In this document: in pieces, positions 1 to 4,585 of the stretch | How positions within the stretch are numbered: the first letter of the stretch is position 1 | Layout: every line of letters starts with the position of its first letter | Source: Desulfobacula sp. | GTDB taxonomy: Bacteria > Desulfobacterota > Desulfobacteria > Desulfobacterales > Desulfobacteraceae | NCBI GenBank assembly: GCA_018702715.1 | Contig: JABIYQ010000630.1 | Location: 1-5,130 of the forward strand | DNA length: 5,130 nucleotides | Reading direction: 5' to 3' | The notes under the pieces: generated by a model | Database searches by the model: none | Seen by the model: only the letters and a program-made list of their open reading frames with translations | What the model was told of the DNA's origin: nothing | Translations under genes and position numbers: made by a program

Positions 1-113
1 AGGGCAAAAACGCCATCATGATTTTCCGGTTTGATGACCTTGACAGGGCCTTGAAAATTCTATCCGAAAAAAATATTAAAGTCTTCACCAGACAGGAACT
101 CAGCAATTTATAG
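1..113 (+). CDS. C-terminal end of a probable ACT-domain amino-acid-binding protein (partial)
   Basis: This is an open frame running in from the left edge (first whole codon at position 3) and ending at TAG 111-113. Only the last 36 residues are visible. They include IMIFRFDDLDRALKIL and end in KVFTRQELSNL. This beta-strand, then amphipathic helix (DLDRALKILSEKNI), then short strand and final E-L-x-x-L pattern resembles the last part of small tandem-ACT proteins, which bind amino acids and in sulfate reducers often sit beside phenylacetate-CoA ligase genes. The family call rests on this short tail only and is an inference. The gene converges on the atp operon and is followed by a long palindrome and then a shared terminator. 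Confidence 0.55.
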   Translation, partial: GKNAIMIFRFDDLDRALKILSEKNIKVFTRQELSNL

Positions 114-114
114 C

Positions 115-219
115 TTAGGATCGGCTCCAAAATTACTTGACTTTTGTTTTCAAAATACCCAGTTTTTTAAGGGGTTTGGGAAACAATTTAGATCAAGTTA
201 TTTTGGAACGATTCCTTAA
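115..219. repeat. Long imperfect palindrome (about 105 bases) after the ACT-type gene
   Basis: The best-matched arms are 126-140 (TCCAAAATTACTTGA) and 193-207 (TCAAGTTATTTTGGA), complementary at 14 of 15 positions. Pairing continues outwards with small bulges: TTAGGATCG at 115-123 against CGATTCCTTAA at 209-219. It continues inwards between 144-160 and 172-186, with one G-T pair, a mismatch and a two-base bulge, closing on a loop near 161-171. The whole stretch can therefore fold as one long interrupted hairpin in DNA or RNA. It contains no gene. It could be a miniature repeat element, a structured 3' untranslated region or a small-RNA-like element. Confidence 0.6.
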
Positions 220-221
220 AT

Positions 222-262
222 ACAAAAAGGGTGTAAAACAAATTGTTTTACACCCTTTTTGT
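222..262. terminator. Bidirectional intrinsic terminator between convergent genes
   Basis: Positions 222-239 and 245-262 form a perfect 18-bp stem around a 5-base loop. The stem has a GGGTGT/ACACCC core and is flanked by A-tracts and T-tracts that give a run of five U in the transcript on either strand. It lies between the stop of the plus-strand gene (113) and the stop of atpE (291), so it can end both transcription units. Its position 29 bases beyond atpE marks the end of the atp operon. Confidence 0.9.
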
Positions 263-290
263 TAAATACGTCTAACTAAAGCTGTATGGC

Positions 291-560
291 TTAATGTCCA
301 CCAAGTGCTTTAACGGCAGGAGCGATAGCTGGATGAACAAAAAGAAGTATCATTGCAACAACCAGTGCATAAATACAAAGAGACTCGATCAATGCCAGAC
401 CAATCAGCATGTTTACCTGAATTTTACCGGCTGCTTCAGGATTTCTTGAAATACCGGCCATTGCGCCGTTCAAACCCAAACCCTGGCCAATGCCGCATCC
501 AAAAGCTGCAATACCGATGGCAAGACCTGCTGCCCATACACTACCAACTAGAAATTCCAT
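291..560 (-). CDS. atpE: F0F1 ATP synthase subunit c
   Basis: This 89-residue hairpin membrane protein forms the rotating c-ring of ATP synthase in the inner membrane. Helix 1 is Gly/Ala-rich (about residues 5-33) and contains the packing run GCGIGQGLGLNG. The polar loop is SRNPEA (about 38-43). Helix 2 (about 50-76) carries the ion-binding carboxylate Glu59 in ALIESLCIY. Gln26, Glu59, Ser60 and Tyr64 match in spacing the ligand set of Na+-binding rings such as Ilyobacter tartaricus (Gln32, Glu65, Ser66, Tyr70). The usual Thr after the Ser is Leu61 here, so Na+ coupling is possible but not shown. The ATG at 560 follows a strong AAGGAG (572-567) at 6 bases. It is the last gene of atpZ-I-B-E, 93 bases after atpB, and is followed by a strong terminator. 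Confidence 0.98.
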   Translation of the reverse strand: MEFLVGSVWAAGLAIGIAAFGCGIGQGLGLNGAMAGISRNPEAAGKIQVNMLIGLALIESLCIYALVVAMILLFVHPAIAPAVKALGGH

Positions 561-566
561 GTTTTA

Positions 567-572
567 CTCCTT
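567..572 (-). promoter_or_regulatory. Strong ribosome binding site of atpE
   Basis: The minus strand reads AAGGAG followed by TAAAAC and then ATG. This near-ideal Shine-Dalgarno sequence and spacing suits a subunit needed in many copies per complex. The sequence just upstream is very AT-rich, which should leave the site unstructured. Confidence 0.8.
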
Positions 573-602
573 AATATAATTAAAATGTAATAATATAAAA
601 TA

Positions 603-653
603 ACGGGCTTCTTCCCAGTTCCCGTAAAACTCTTATGTCAAGGCTATTGCCTT
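603..653 (-). other. Two small hairpins in the atpB-atpE spacer
   Basis: The first hairpin starts directly after the atpB stop: AAGGC (653-649) pairs perfectly with GCCTT (644-640) across a 4-base loop. The second pairs ACGGG (625-621) with CCCGT (607-603) across 13 bases. Neither is followed by a clear U-tract, so they are unlikely to be terminators. They could protect or process the message ahead of atpE, which is needed in excess over atpB. That role is inference. Confidence 0.4.
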
Positions 654-1343
654 TTAATGTGCTTCTTCGATTGCACCTGCAATATACATGGTGGGCAGCA
701 AGAAAAATACAATTGCCTGAATCAAAGAGACCAAAATACCCATTGCCATGATAGGCAGCGGCACTAAAAATGGACCGGCCAGTCCTAGTAAAATTAATAC
801 AACAAGTTCATGACCCATCATATTTCCAAAAAGACGCAGGGTCAGTGACAGGACTCTTGCCATATGCCCGATAACCTCTATAATGAGAAACAGTGGCATC
901 AAGGCAGGAACAGGGCCTAAAAAGTGTTTGATGTATTTAATCCCATGCATTTTAATGCCGATCACATGACTCCATGTTACGGCAATAATAGCCAGGGCCA
1001 CTGTGGTGTTAATCGCTGCTGTCGGCGGATAAAATCCGGGGATCAATCCAAACAGATTTCCCAAAAGGACAAACAAAAAGATGGTCAATAACAAGGGAAA
1101 AGATTTTCTTCCCTCATCACCGGTTATACCTACCATAAATTCTTCAAGCCCGGATATCAGAACTTCAAATACATTCTGTAGAGGCTTGGGGACCATGGAA
1201 ATACTTTTTCCAGCCAGCCAACCTAAAATAATCAAAATAACCATCGCCAGCCACATATATGTAACATGCGGATGAGCCGCAGCCCATTCTTCCATTCCAA
1301 ATATCCCGAACAATGACGTCATAAACAAATATGGATGCTCCAC
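654..1343 (-). CDS. atpB: F0F1 ATP synthase subunit a
   Basis: This is the 229-residue stator membrane subunit that forms the ion half-channels against the c-ring. It has five to six hydrophobic segments (about 29-47, 82-103, 110-131, 146-165, 172-192 and 195-222). The essential arginine is Arg170 in the signature LSLTLRLFGNMMGHE, and the last helix carries SLIQAIVF with Gln209. Length and motifs are normal for bacterial subunit a. The start is GTG at 1343, right after the atpI stop (TAA 1346-1344). AAGGAGG at 1358-1352 inside the end of atpI lies 8 bases upstream, which supports this codon over the internal ATG at residue 8. No frame damage is seen. It is co-transcribed with atpI and translationally coupled to it. 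Confidence 0.98.
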   Translation of the reverse strand: MEHPYLFMTSLFGIFGMEEWAAAHPHVTYMWLAMVILIILGWLAGKSISMVPKPLQNVFEVLISGLEEFMVGITGDEGRKSFPLLLTIFLFVLLGNLFGLIPGFYPPTAAINTTVALAIIAVTWSHVIGIKMHGIKYIKHFLGPVPALMPLFLIIEVIGHMARVLSLTLRLFGNMMGHELVVLILLGLAGPFLVPLPIMAMGILVSLIQAIVFFLLPTMYIAGAIEEAH

Positions 1344-1745
1344 TTATACTGCCTCCTTGAAGAATATTTTTTTTAATTCAAGTGCCGTAGCCAAAAACAC
1401 ACTTGCAACAACTACGGAAAGGCCTGCCAAAAGGCCTACCGGGTGAACGATATGTTTCGATATCAGCAGGAAAATCAACACCCCGCTTATGGCAAATCGA
1501 ATATAATATTTAACCAGAACATTGCTAACAATTGACCGTCCTTTTACTGATACTGTATCAGGATGAAACATGGTTTTTAATGTCCGTTTCAAAAGATGAA
1601 AATTGATAGCAACAATTAAACCGCCCAGGATGATGCCCATGGCAAATTTAACAGGGGTCATAGCAAGACCTATAATTCCTCCTATCAGAAGGATCAGCCA
1701 GTTAGACCTTGTTATAAAATCAATTAACTTTTGCAGGTCCTGCAT
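1344..1745 (-). CDS. atpI: ATP synthase subunit I (AtpI), F0 assembly factor
   Basis: This 133-residue protein has four hydrophobic segments in two hairpins (about 15-30, 33-50, 75-97 and 101-122), separated by a basic, polar loop (KRTLKTMFHPDTVSVKGR). That topology, the small size and the position directly before atpB identify an AtpI-type protein (ATP synthase I family). In studied bacteria AtpI helps assemble the c-ring and has been linked to Mg2+/Ca2+ movement together with AtpZ. It is not part of the finished enzyme. The ATG (1745-1743) shares one base with the atpZ stop (TAATG). The only Shine-Dalgarno-like sequence is a weak AAAGGGA further upstream, so initiation probably depends on translational coupling. 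The ribosome site of atpB is embedded in its last codons. Confidence 0.9.
   Translation of the reverse strand: MQDLQKLIDFITRSNWLILLIGGIIGLAMTPVKFAMGIILGGLIVAINFHLLKRTLKTMFHPDTVSVKGRSIVSNVLVKYYIRFAISGVLIFLLISKHIVHPVGLLAGLSVVVASVFLATALELKKIFFKEAV
1352..1358 (-). promoter_or_regulatory. Ribosome binding site that fixes the GTG start of atpB
   Basis: The minus strand reads AAGGAGG, then eight bases (CAGTATAA), then GTG. The site lies within the last codons of atpI. It decides the atpB start in favour of GTG 1343 rather than the ATG seven codons further in. Confidence 0.85.
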
Positions 1746-1963
1746 TAATACTTTTTTCCCTTTTGCCCTGCTCTGTAGATATTGCTGAATCCTGCAGCAA
1801 TACCGAATGCTAAACCAATAAGCAGCAAAACAGGCTGTGTATCAAATTTTTTATCCAGCCAAAATCCAATTCCAAGGCCGATGAAAATGGCAAGCGCCAC
1901 TGATATTCCCAAGCTAGCAAAATATCCGAGTTCTCTGATGGTTTTACCGGTTTCCTTTTTCAT
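1745..1963 (-). CDS. atpZ: AtpZ-type F0 accessory membrane protein
   Basis: This is a 72-residue protein with two membrane helices (about 13-35 and 44-62) joined by GFWLDKKFDTQP. It has a basic N-terminus (MKKETGKTIRELGYF) and a polar basic tail. This is the AtpZ/'ATPase gene 1' pattern found ahead of atpI in many bacteria. The family is associated with AtpI in F0 assembly and proposed Mg2+/Ca2+ transport. I chose the ATG at 1963. The same frame extends to a TTG at 2005 (86 residues), but that codon has no ribosome site and adds an untypical polar stretch (MIFESQRKNYYRQK). The ATG has only a weak AGG at 6 bases, so the start is not certain. The stop overlaps the atpI start by one base. It is the first gene of the operon. 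Confidence 0.87.
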   Translation of the reverse strand: MKKETGKTIRELGYFASLGISVALAIFIGLGIGFWLDKKFDTQPVLLLIGLAFGIAAGFSNIYRAGQKGKKY

Positions 1964-2242
1964 CTTCTGCCTATAATAATTTTTCCTTTGGCTCTCAAAG
2001 ATCAATTTATCTTGAAAGCAAATAACATATGCTGAATTTCAAGTCAATGTGAAAAAGCATTAAATTACGCTTAATAATCCTTCCTGGCTGTTCCGGGTAA
2101 TTTTTGCTATTGTACGGGTGCATACATAGTTCAAATTCATTCTTTTTGCACAGGTTGAGAATCTTTTTTGTTCAGGCAGATGAGCTGCTTGCCATCAGGT
2201 TAAAACCACCGGTAAATGGTCGATATAGAGCCCTTCATGAGT
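1964..2242. other. Non-coding spacer between pgeF and the atp operon
   Basis: I find no gene in this AT-rich 279-base stretch. It holds the possible atp promoter (2020-2047). Near 2175-2193 it has a weak stem (GGCA/TGCC, or GCAG/CTGC) that is not followed by a U-tract on the minus strand. A short ACCA/TGGT hairpin near 2206-2221 is followed by UUUU, which at best makes a poor terminator for pgeF. Transcription from the upstream operon may read into atp. Confidence 0.5.
2020..2047 (-). promoter_or_regulatory. Possible promoter of the atp operon
   Basis: A -35-like TTGACT (2047-2042) is followed at 16 or 17 bases by the poor -10 candidates TTATTT (2025-2020) or TATTTG (2024-2019), upstream of atpZ. 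The -35 is good but the -10 is weak, so this is only a candidate. Confidence 0.27.
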
Positions 2243-3016
2243 TTAAACCATGGAAATAACACATGCAAACCTGCCCGTTGTTTTTTCTCCACGGAAAGAA
2301 TAAAATTCCCCTGTATTACATTTTGTGCAGATTTCCATATTTTCAATATGCTCTTTTTTCACACCTTTTTTAAGGAGCTGGTCAAGGCTGATTTTCCAGA
2401 AATTAAAATTATCTTTGTTTTTGCTTTTATACTTCCATAAATCCTTAGGGATCTCATCCTTATAATTTATGAATTCAGAACAACAGGGACCAAGAGAAGG
2501 TGAAATACCGGCCATAATATTTTCAGGCCGACAGCCAAACTTAAGGAGCATTTTATCCAGAGTTTTGCCTATAATATTTTTAACACTTCCCCGCCACCCG
2601 GAATGAATATTTCCAATCACTTTTTTTTTATGGTCATACAACATCACAGCTTGACAATCTGCCACCTGGATAACAAGAGACACATTTTTTATATCAGTAA
2701 TAATTCCATCTGCTGTAAAGGTTTCAATATTGGATAAATCTGTTTTTGATAAATCAATTTCATCCTTTTTCAACACTTTAATGGAATCCTTGTGCACCTG
2801 ATTTAAAAAAACAAAAGGCGTTAACCCCATTTTTCTTATAATGATCTTCCGGTTTTTTGCAATAGTCAATTGCTCATCACCTGAATTGATACCGATATTC
2901 AGAGAGTTGAAAGCACCTGTACTTTTTCCGCCCGCCCTTGTAAATATGCCGTGAACTATGGAGGACTGATTTTTATAATGTTCAAACTCATAGATCTTGA
3001 TATCATTGCTTTCCAT
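2243..3016 (-). CDS. pgeF: PgeF/YfiH (LACC1-type, Cu-oxidase_4 family) peptidoglycan editing factor or purine nucleoside phosphorylase
   Basis: This 257-residue protein has full family length and the family motifs in order: NQVHKDS (73-79), TADGIIT (101-107), QVADCQAVMLYD (117-128), HSGWRG (138-143), GPCC (176-179) and CTKCNTGEFYSFRGEKTTGR (230-249). His75, Cys121 and His138 are in the places of the metal-binding catalytic His-Cys-His site. Older annotations call the family polyphenol oxidase or laccase. Studied members act on purine nucleosides, and E. coli YfiH/PgeF removes wrongly built UDP-MurNAc-L-Ser. Which activity dominates here cannot be told from sequence. Lys and Asn are abundant, in line with the AT-rich genome. 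The ATG overlaps the end of rfaE2 by 14 bases and has no clear ribosome site, so it is probably translated by coupling. The stop is TAA at 2245-2243. Confidence 0.93.
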   Translation of the reverse strand: MESNDIKIYEFEHYKNQSSIVHGIFTRAGGKSTGAFNSLNIGINSGDEQLTIAKNRKIIIRKMGLTPFVFLNQVHKDSIKVLKKDEIDLSKTDLSNIETFTADGIITDIKNVSLVIQVADCQAVMLYDHKKKVIGNIHSGWRGSVKNIIGKTLDKMLLKFGCRPENIMAGISPSLGPCCSEFINYKDEIPKDLWKYKSKNKDNFNFWKISLDQLLKKGVKKEHIENMEICTKCNTGEFYSFRGEKTTGRFACVISMV

Positions 3017-3488
3017 AATAAAGATTACCGATACGTTCTATGATTTTTGTAGTGGAAATATCAGGTTCCAGGCAAACCCTTTCAATATATCCTCCATTTT
3101 TTTTTACAAAATCCGCTCCTATGATCTTATCTTCCGGCCAGTCCGCACCTTTAACAAGCACATCAGGACATATGGCCTCAATTAAAAGTTCAGGATCAGG
3201 CTCATCAAATACAACTACATGGTCAATACAGCTAAGAGCCGACACAACTATAGAGCGGTGATCCTGGCCTATCACGGGCCTTTTTTCTCCTTTGATTTTC
3301 TTTACTGAGCTATCGGAATTCAAGCCGAGAATAAGAATGTCCCCGAGGCTTGCGGCATGGGTCAGGTATTTTACATGACCCGCATGCATAATATCAAAAC
3401 ACCCATTCGTAAATACAATTGATTTTTTTGCATCTTTGTATTGCCTGGATAGTATTTTAATCTCTGAAAAGCCGGCAAGTTTATCCAT
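3003..3488 (-). CDS. rfaE2: D-glycero-beta-D-manno-heptose 1-phosphate adenylyltransferase, stand-alone
   Basis: This cytoplasmic enzyme transfers AMP from ATP to heptose 1-phosphate, giving the ADP-heptose used for the LPS inner core. It is a 161-residue nucleotidyltransferase fold with FTNGCFDIMHAGHVKYL (26-42, the HxGH motif at 35-38), LGLNSDSSVKKIKG (54-67), the KRPV segment (69-72), VKGADWP (112-118) and the late ISTTKI (144-149). These match the second domain of E. coli HldE; the kinase domain is absent, as in two-protein (HldA + HldC) systems. The frame is open to an ATG at 3581 (192 residues), but the extra 31 residues lie inside the hydrolase gene and precede the normal N-terminus. 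The ATG at 3488 overlaps the hydrolase stop by 8 bases, with GGAG at 3503-3500. The end overlaps pgeF by 14 bases. No heptose kinase gene is in view. Confidence 0.94.
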   Translation of the reverse strand: MDKLAGFSEIKILSRQYKDAKKSIVFTNGCFDIMHAGHVKYLTHAASLGDILILGLNSDSSVKKIKGEKRPVIGQDHRSIVVSALSCIDHVVVFDEPDPELLIEAICPDVLVKGADWPEDKIIGADFVKKNGGYIERVCLEPDISTTKIIERIGNLYYGKQ

Positions 3489-4266
3489 ATATATCTTTTC
3501 TCCGATCCTTACTGCAGGGGATTGATGTTCTGGCTTTTTTAACAAGGCCTGGATTAATATCTGCAAACGAAATTGTCTCACTGCTTCCAGTCTCTGTCAG
3601 GATATTTCCCATTGGATCGACAATCATGGACATCCCGGGAAACTTTAAATCGCCCTCCATTCCTGTTCGGTTTGAACAAACCATAAACAATTGATTTTCA
3701 ATGGACCGGGCTTTGATCAGTGTTTTCCAATGCTCTTTTCGTGATTCAGGCCACTGGGCAGACACTAGGATCATTTGTGCATCCGCTAAACACAAAGATC
3801 TGGCAAGTTCTGGAAACCTCAAATCATAACAGATCATCAACCCAAGCTTTCCAAAGCTTGTGTCAATCGTAACAATCTTATTTCCGGCAGTGTAGTACAG
3901 ATGTTCGCCCGTCAGCCTGAAAAGGTGAAGTTTTCTATATCTTGCCTTGATCTTTCCATCCACATCAATGAACACCATGGTATTGTATATTTGATCTTTT
4001 TCTTTTTCAGGAAGAGATCCAGCAATTGCAATCCGGTTTTTTTTAGCAAACAAAGAAAGGCTTTCCAGGATCTTTTGTGTGAAGATTGAATGTTTGCTTA
4101 AGCTTTCATTATCAAAAGAGCAGGAAAACATTTCCGGCAGGACAGCAAGAGTAACCTTTTTGGATACAAGTTTTGCAAGATGTCCAAGAACTGTATCCAA
4201 ATTGGTTTCATTCTGCCCGCTTTTCACATCAAACTGAACAGTGCCTGCTTTAAAATGATTTTTCAA
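3481..4266 (-). CDS. Carbon-nitrogen hydrolase (nitrilase superfamily, Nit2/YafV omega-amidase-like)
   Basis: This 261-residue cytoplasmic amidase has the complete Glu-Lys-Cys catalytic set: Glu45 in LPEMF, Lys112 in YRKLHLF and Cys146 in MICYDLRFPE. The second glutamate is Glu121 in TGEHLYYTAG. AQWPESRKEHW (170-180) followed by KARSIENQLF (185-194), and the ending KDRRKDIYG, resemble the Nit1/Nit2/YafV branch. Members of that branch hydrolyse omega-amides such as alpha-ketoglutaramate, or deaminated glutathione, as metabolite repair. The exact substrate is inference. I chose TTG 4266 because AAGGG (4282-4278) lies 11 bases upstream and the product begins MKNHFKAGTVQFDV, as is typical. The frame extends to GTG 4314 (277 residues), which has no ribosome site and lies only about 10 bases beyond the predicted transcription start. 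It is first in a three-gene overlapping operon with rfaE2 and pgeF. Confidence 0.92.
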   Translation of the reverse strand: MKNHFKAGTVQFDVKSGQNETNLDTVLGHLAKLVSKKVTLAVLPEMFSCSFDNESLSKHSIFTQKILESLSLFAKKNRIAIAGSLPEKEKDQIYNTMVFIDVDGKIKARYRKLHLFRLTGEHLYYTAGNKIVTIDTSFGKLGLMICYDLRFPELARSLCLADAQMILVSAQWPESRKEHWKTLIKARSIENQLFMVCSNRTGMEGDLKFPGMSMIVDPMGNILTETGSSETISFADINPGLVKKARTSIPCSKDRRKDIYG

Positions 4267-4277
4267 ATTTTTTTCAT

Positions 4278-4282
4278 CCCTT
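4278..4282 (-). promoter_or_regulatory. Ribosome binding site supporting the TTG start of the hydrolase gene
   Basis: AAGGG on the minus strand lies 11 bases before TTG 4266. An ATG (4277-4275) follows it at once but is out of frame and meets TGA after four codons. The only upstream in-frame alternative, GTG 4314, has no such site. Confidence 0.5.
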
Positions 4283-4324
4283 AAAATAATTTTTATTATC
4301 AGAATATTTGCCACATATTAATTT

Positions 4325-4342
4325 AATCTAAGGATATAGATT
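4325..4342. promoter_or_regulatory. 18-bp dyad overlapping the predicted -10 of the hydrolase operon
   Basis: AATCTA (4325-4330) and TAGATT (4337-4342) form a perfect inverted repeat separated by six bases. The repeat covers the proposed -10 box and the likely transcription start. Its position and geometry suit a repressor operator; no regulator is identified. Confidence 0.35.
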
Positions 4343-4359
4343 CACTATTTCATCGTCAA
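4331..4359 (-). promoter_or_regulatory. Candidate sigma-70 promoter of the hydrolase-rfaE2-pgeF operon
   Basis: The minus strand has TTGACG (4359-4354, five of six consensus bases), a 17-base spacer and TATCCT (4336-4331, four of six). Transcription would begin near 4324, giving a leader of about 58 bases to TTG 4266. This is the best-scoring minus-strand match I can see upstream of the operon. Confidence 0.45.
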
Positions 4360-4417
4360 TTCTTTTATCTACATCTTTCTTTTTGTTAACACAATACTAT
4401 TAAAAAGGTATTCTCCC

Positions 4418-4501
4418 ATTAATACTTGTAGCGGCTTGACTTTTCAGCATATATTAATTACTTTCTTTCTTAAGGAGTAGAATAAAAAAATTAATACTTG
4501 T
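4418..4501 (+). repeat. Repeated 12-mer in the divergent promoter region
   Basis: ATTAATACTTGT occurs at 4418-4429 and again, identically, at 4490-4501, with start positions 72 bases apart. A related ATTAATTACTT is at 4453-4463, and the core AATACT also occurs at 4393-4398. The copies lie upstream of the response-regulator promoter and could be binding sites for a regulator, but low base complexity makes chance a real alternative. Confidence 0.4.
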
Positions 4502-4536
4502 GACTCCATTAAAAGGATTCACAAAATTATTCTAAC

Positions 4537-4565
4537 TCGACTTAAGTATGACATCTTTATATAAA
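4537..4565 (+). promoter_or_regulatory. Candidate promoter of the response-regulator gene
   Basis: TCGACT (4537-4542) is separated by 17 bases from TATAAA (4560-4565). The predicted start near 4572 would leave a leader of only about 14 bases, just including the ribosome site AGAGGG (4575-4580). The spacing is ideal and the -10 is good, but the -35 matches at only four positions. Confidence 0.38.
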
Positions 4566-4585
4566 ATTTCAAAAAGAGGGAAAAA

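Noticed and set aside
115..219. Integron attC-like site suggested by the long imperfect palindrome after a gene end
   Set aside because: The outer ends lack the expected RYYYAAC and GTTRRRY core pair, and there is no cassette array or integrase around it.
636..641. Perfect TTGACA on the minus strand between atpB and atpE as a -35 box for an internal atpE promoter
   Set aside because: No acceptable -10 hexamer lies 15-19 bases downstream; the sequence there is ACGGGAACTGGG-like.
1081..1275. Plus-strand open frame inside atpB, with similar ones opposite atpI, atpZ and the hydrolase
   Set aside because: They are antisense to well-identified genes, show no domain-like sequence and have no ribosome site that I can see.
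2175..2193. Hairpin downstream of pgeF as its terminator
   Set aside because: The stem is only 4-5 bp, and on the minus strand it is followed by an A-run, not a U-run.
2216..2440. Plus-strand 74-codon frame overlapping the 3' end of pgeF
   Set aside because: It is mostly antisense to conserved pgeF sequence, and its Phe-rich product is what reverse-reading a Lys-rich gene gives.
3489..3581. N-terminal extension of rfaE2 to ATG 3581
   Set aside because: These 31 codons lie within the conserved end of the hydrolase gene and precede the normal family start; ATG 3488 gives the expected length.
4472..4477. Strong AAGGAG in the divergent spacer as the start of a small gene
   Set aside because: No ATG, GTG or TTG follows at a usable distance; the first TTG (4498) is directly followed by TGA.
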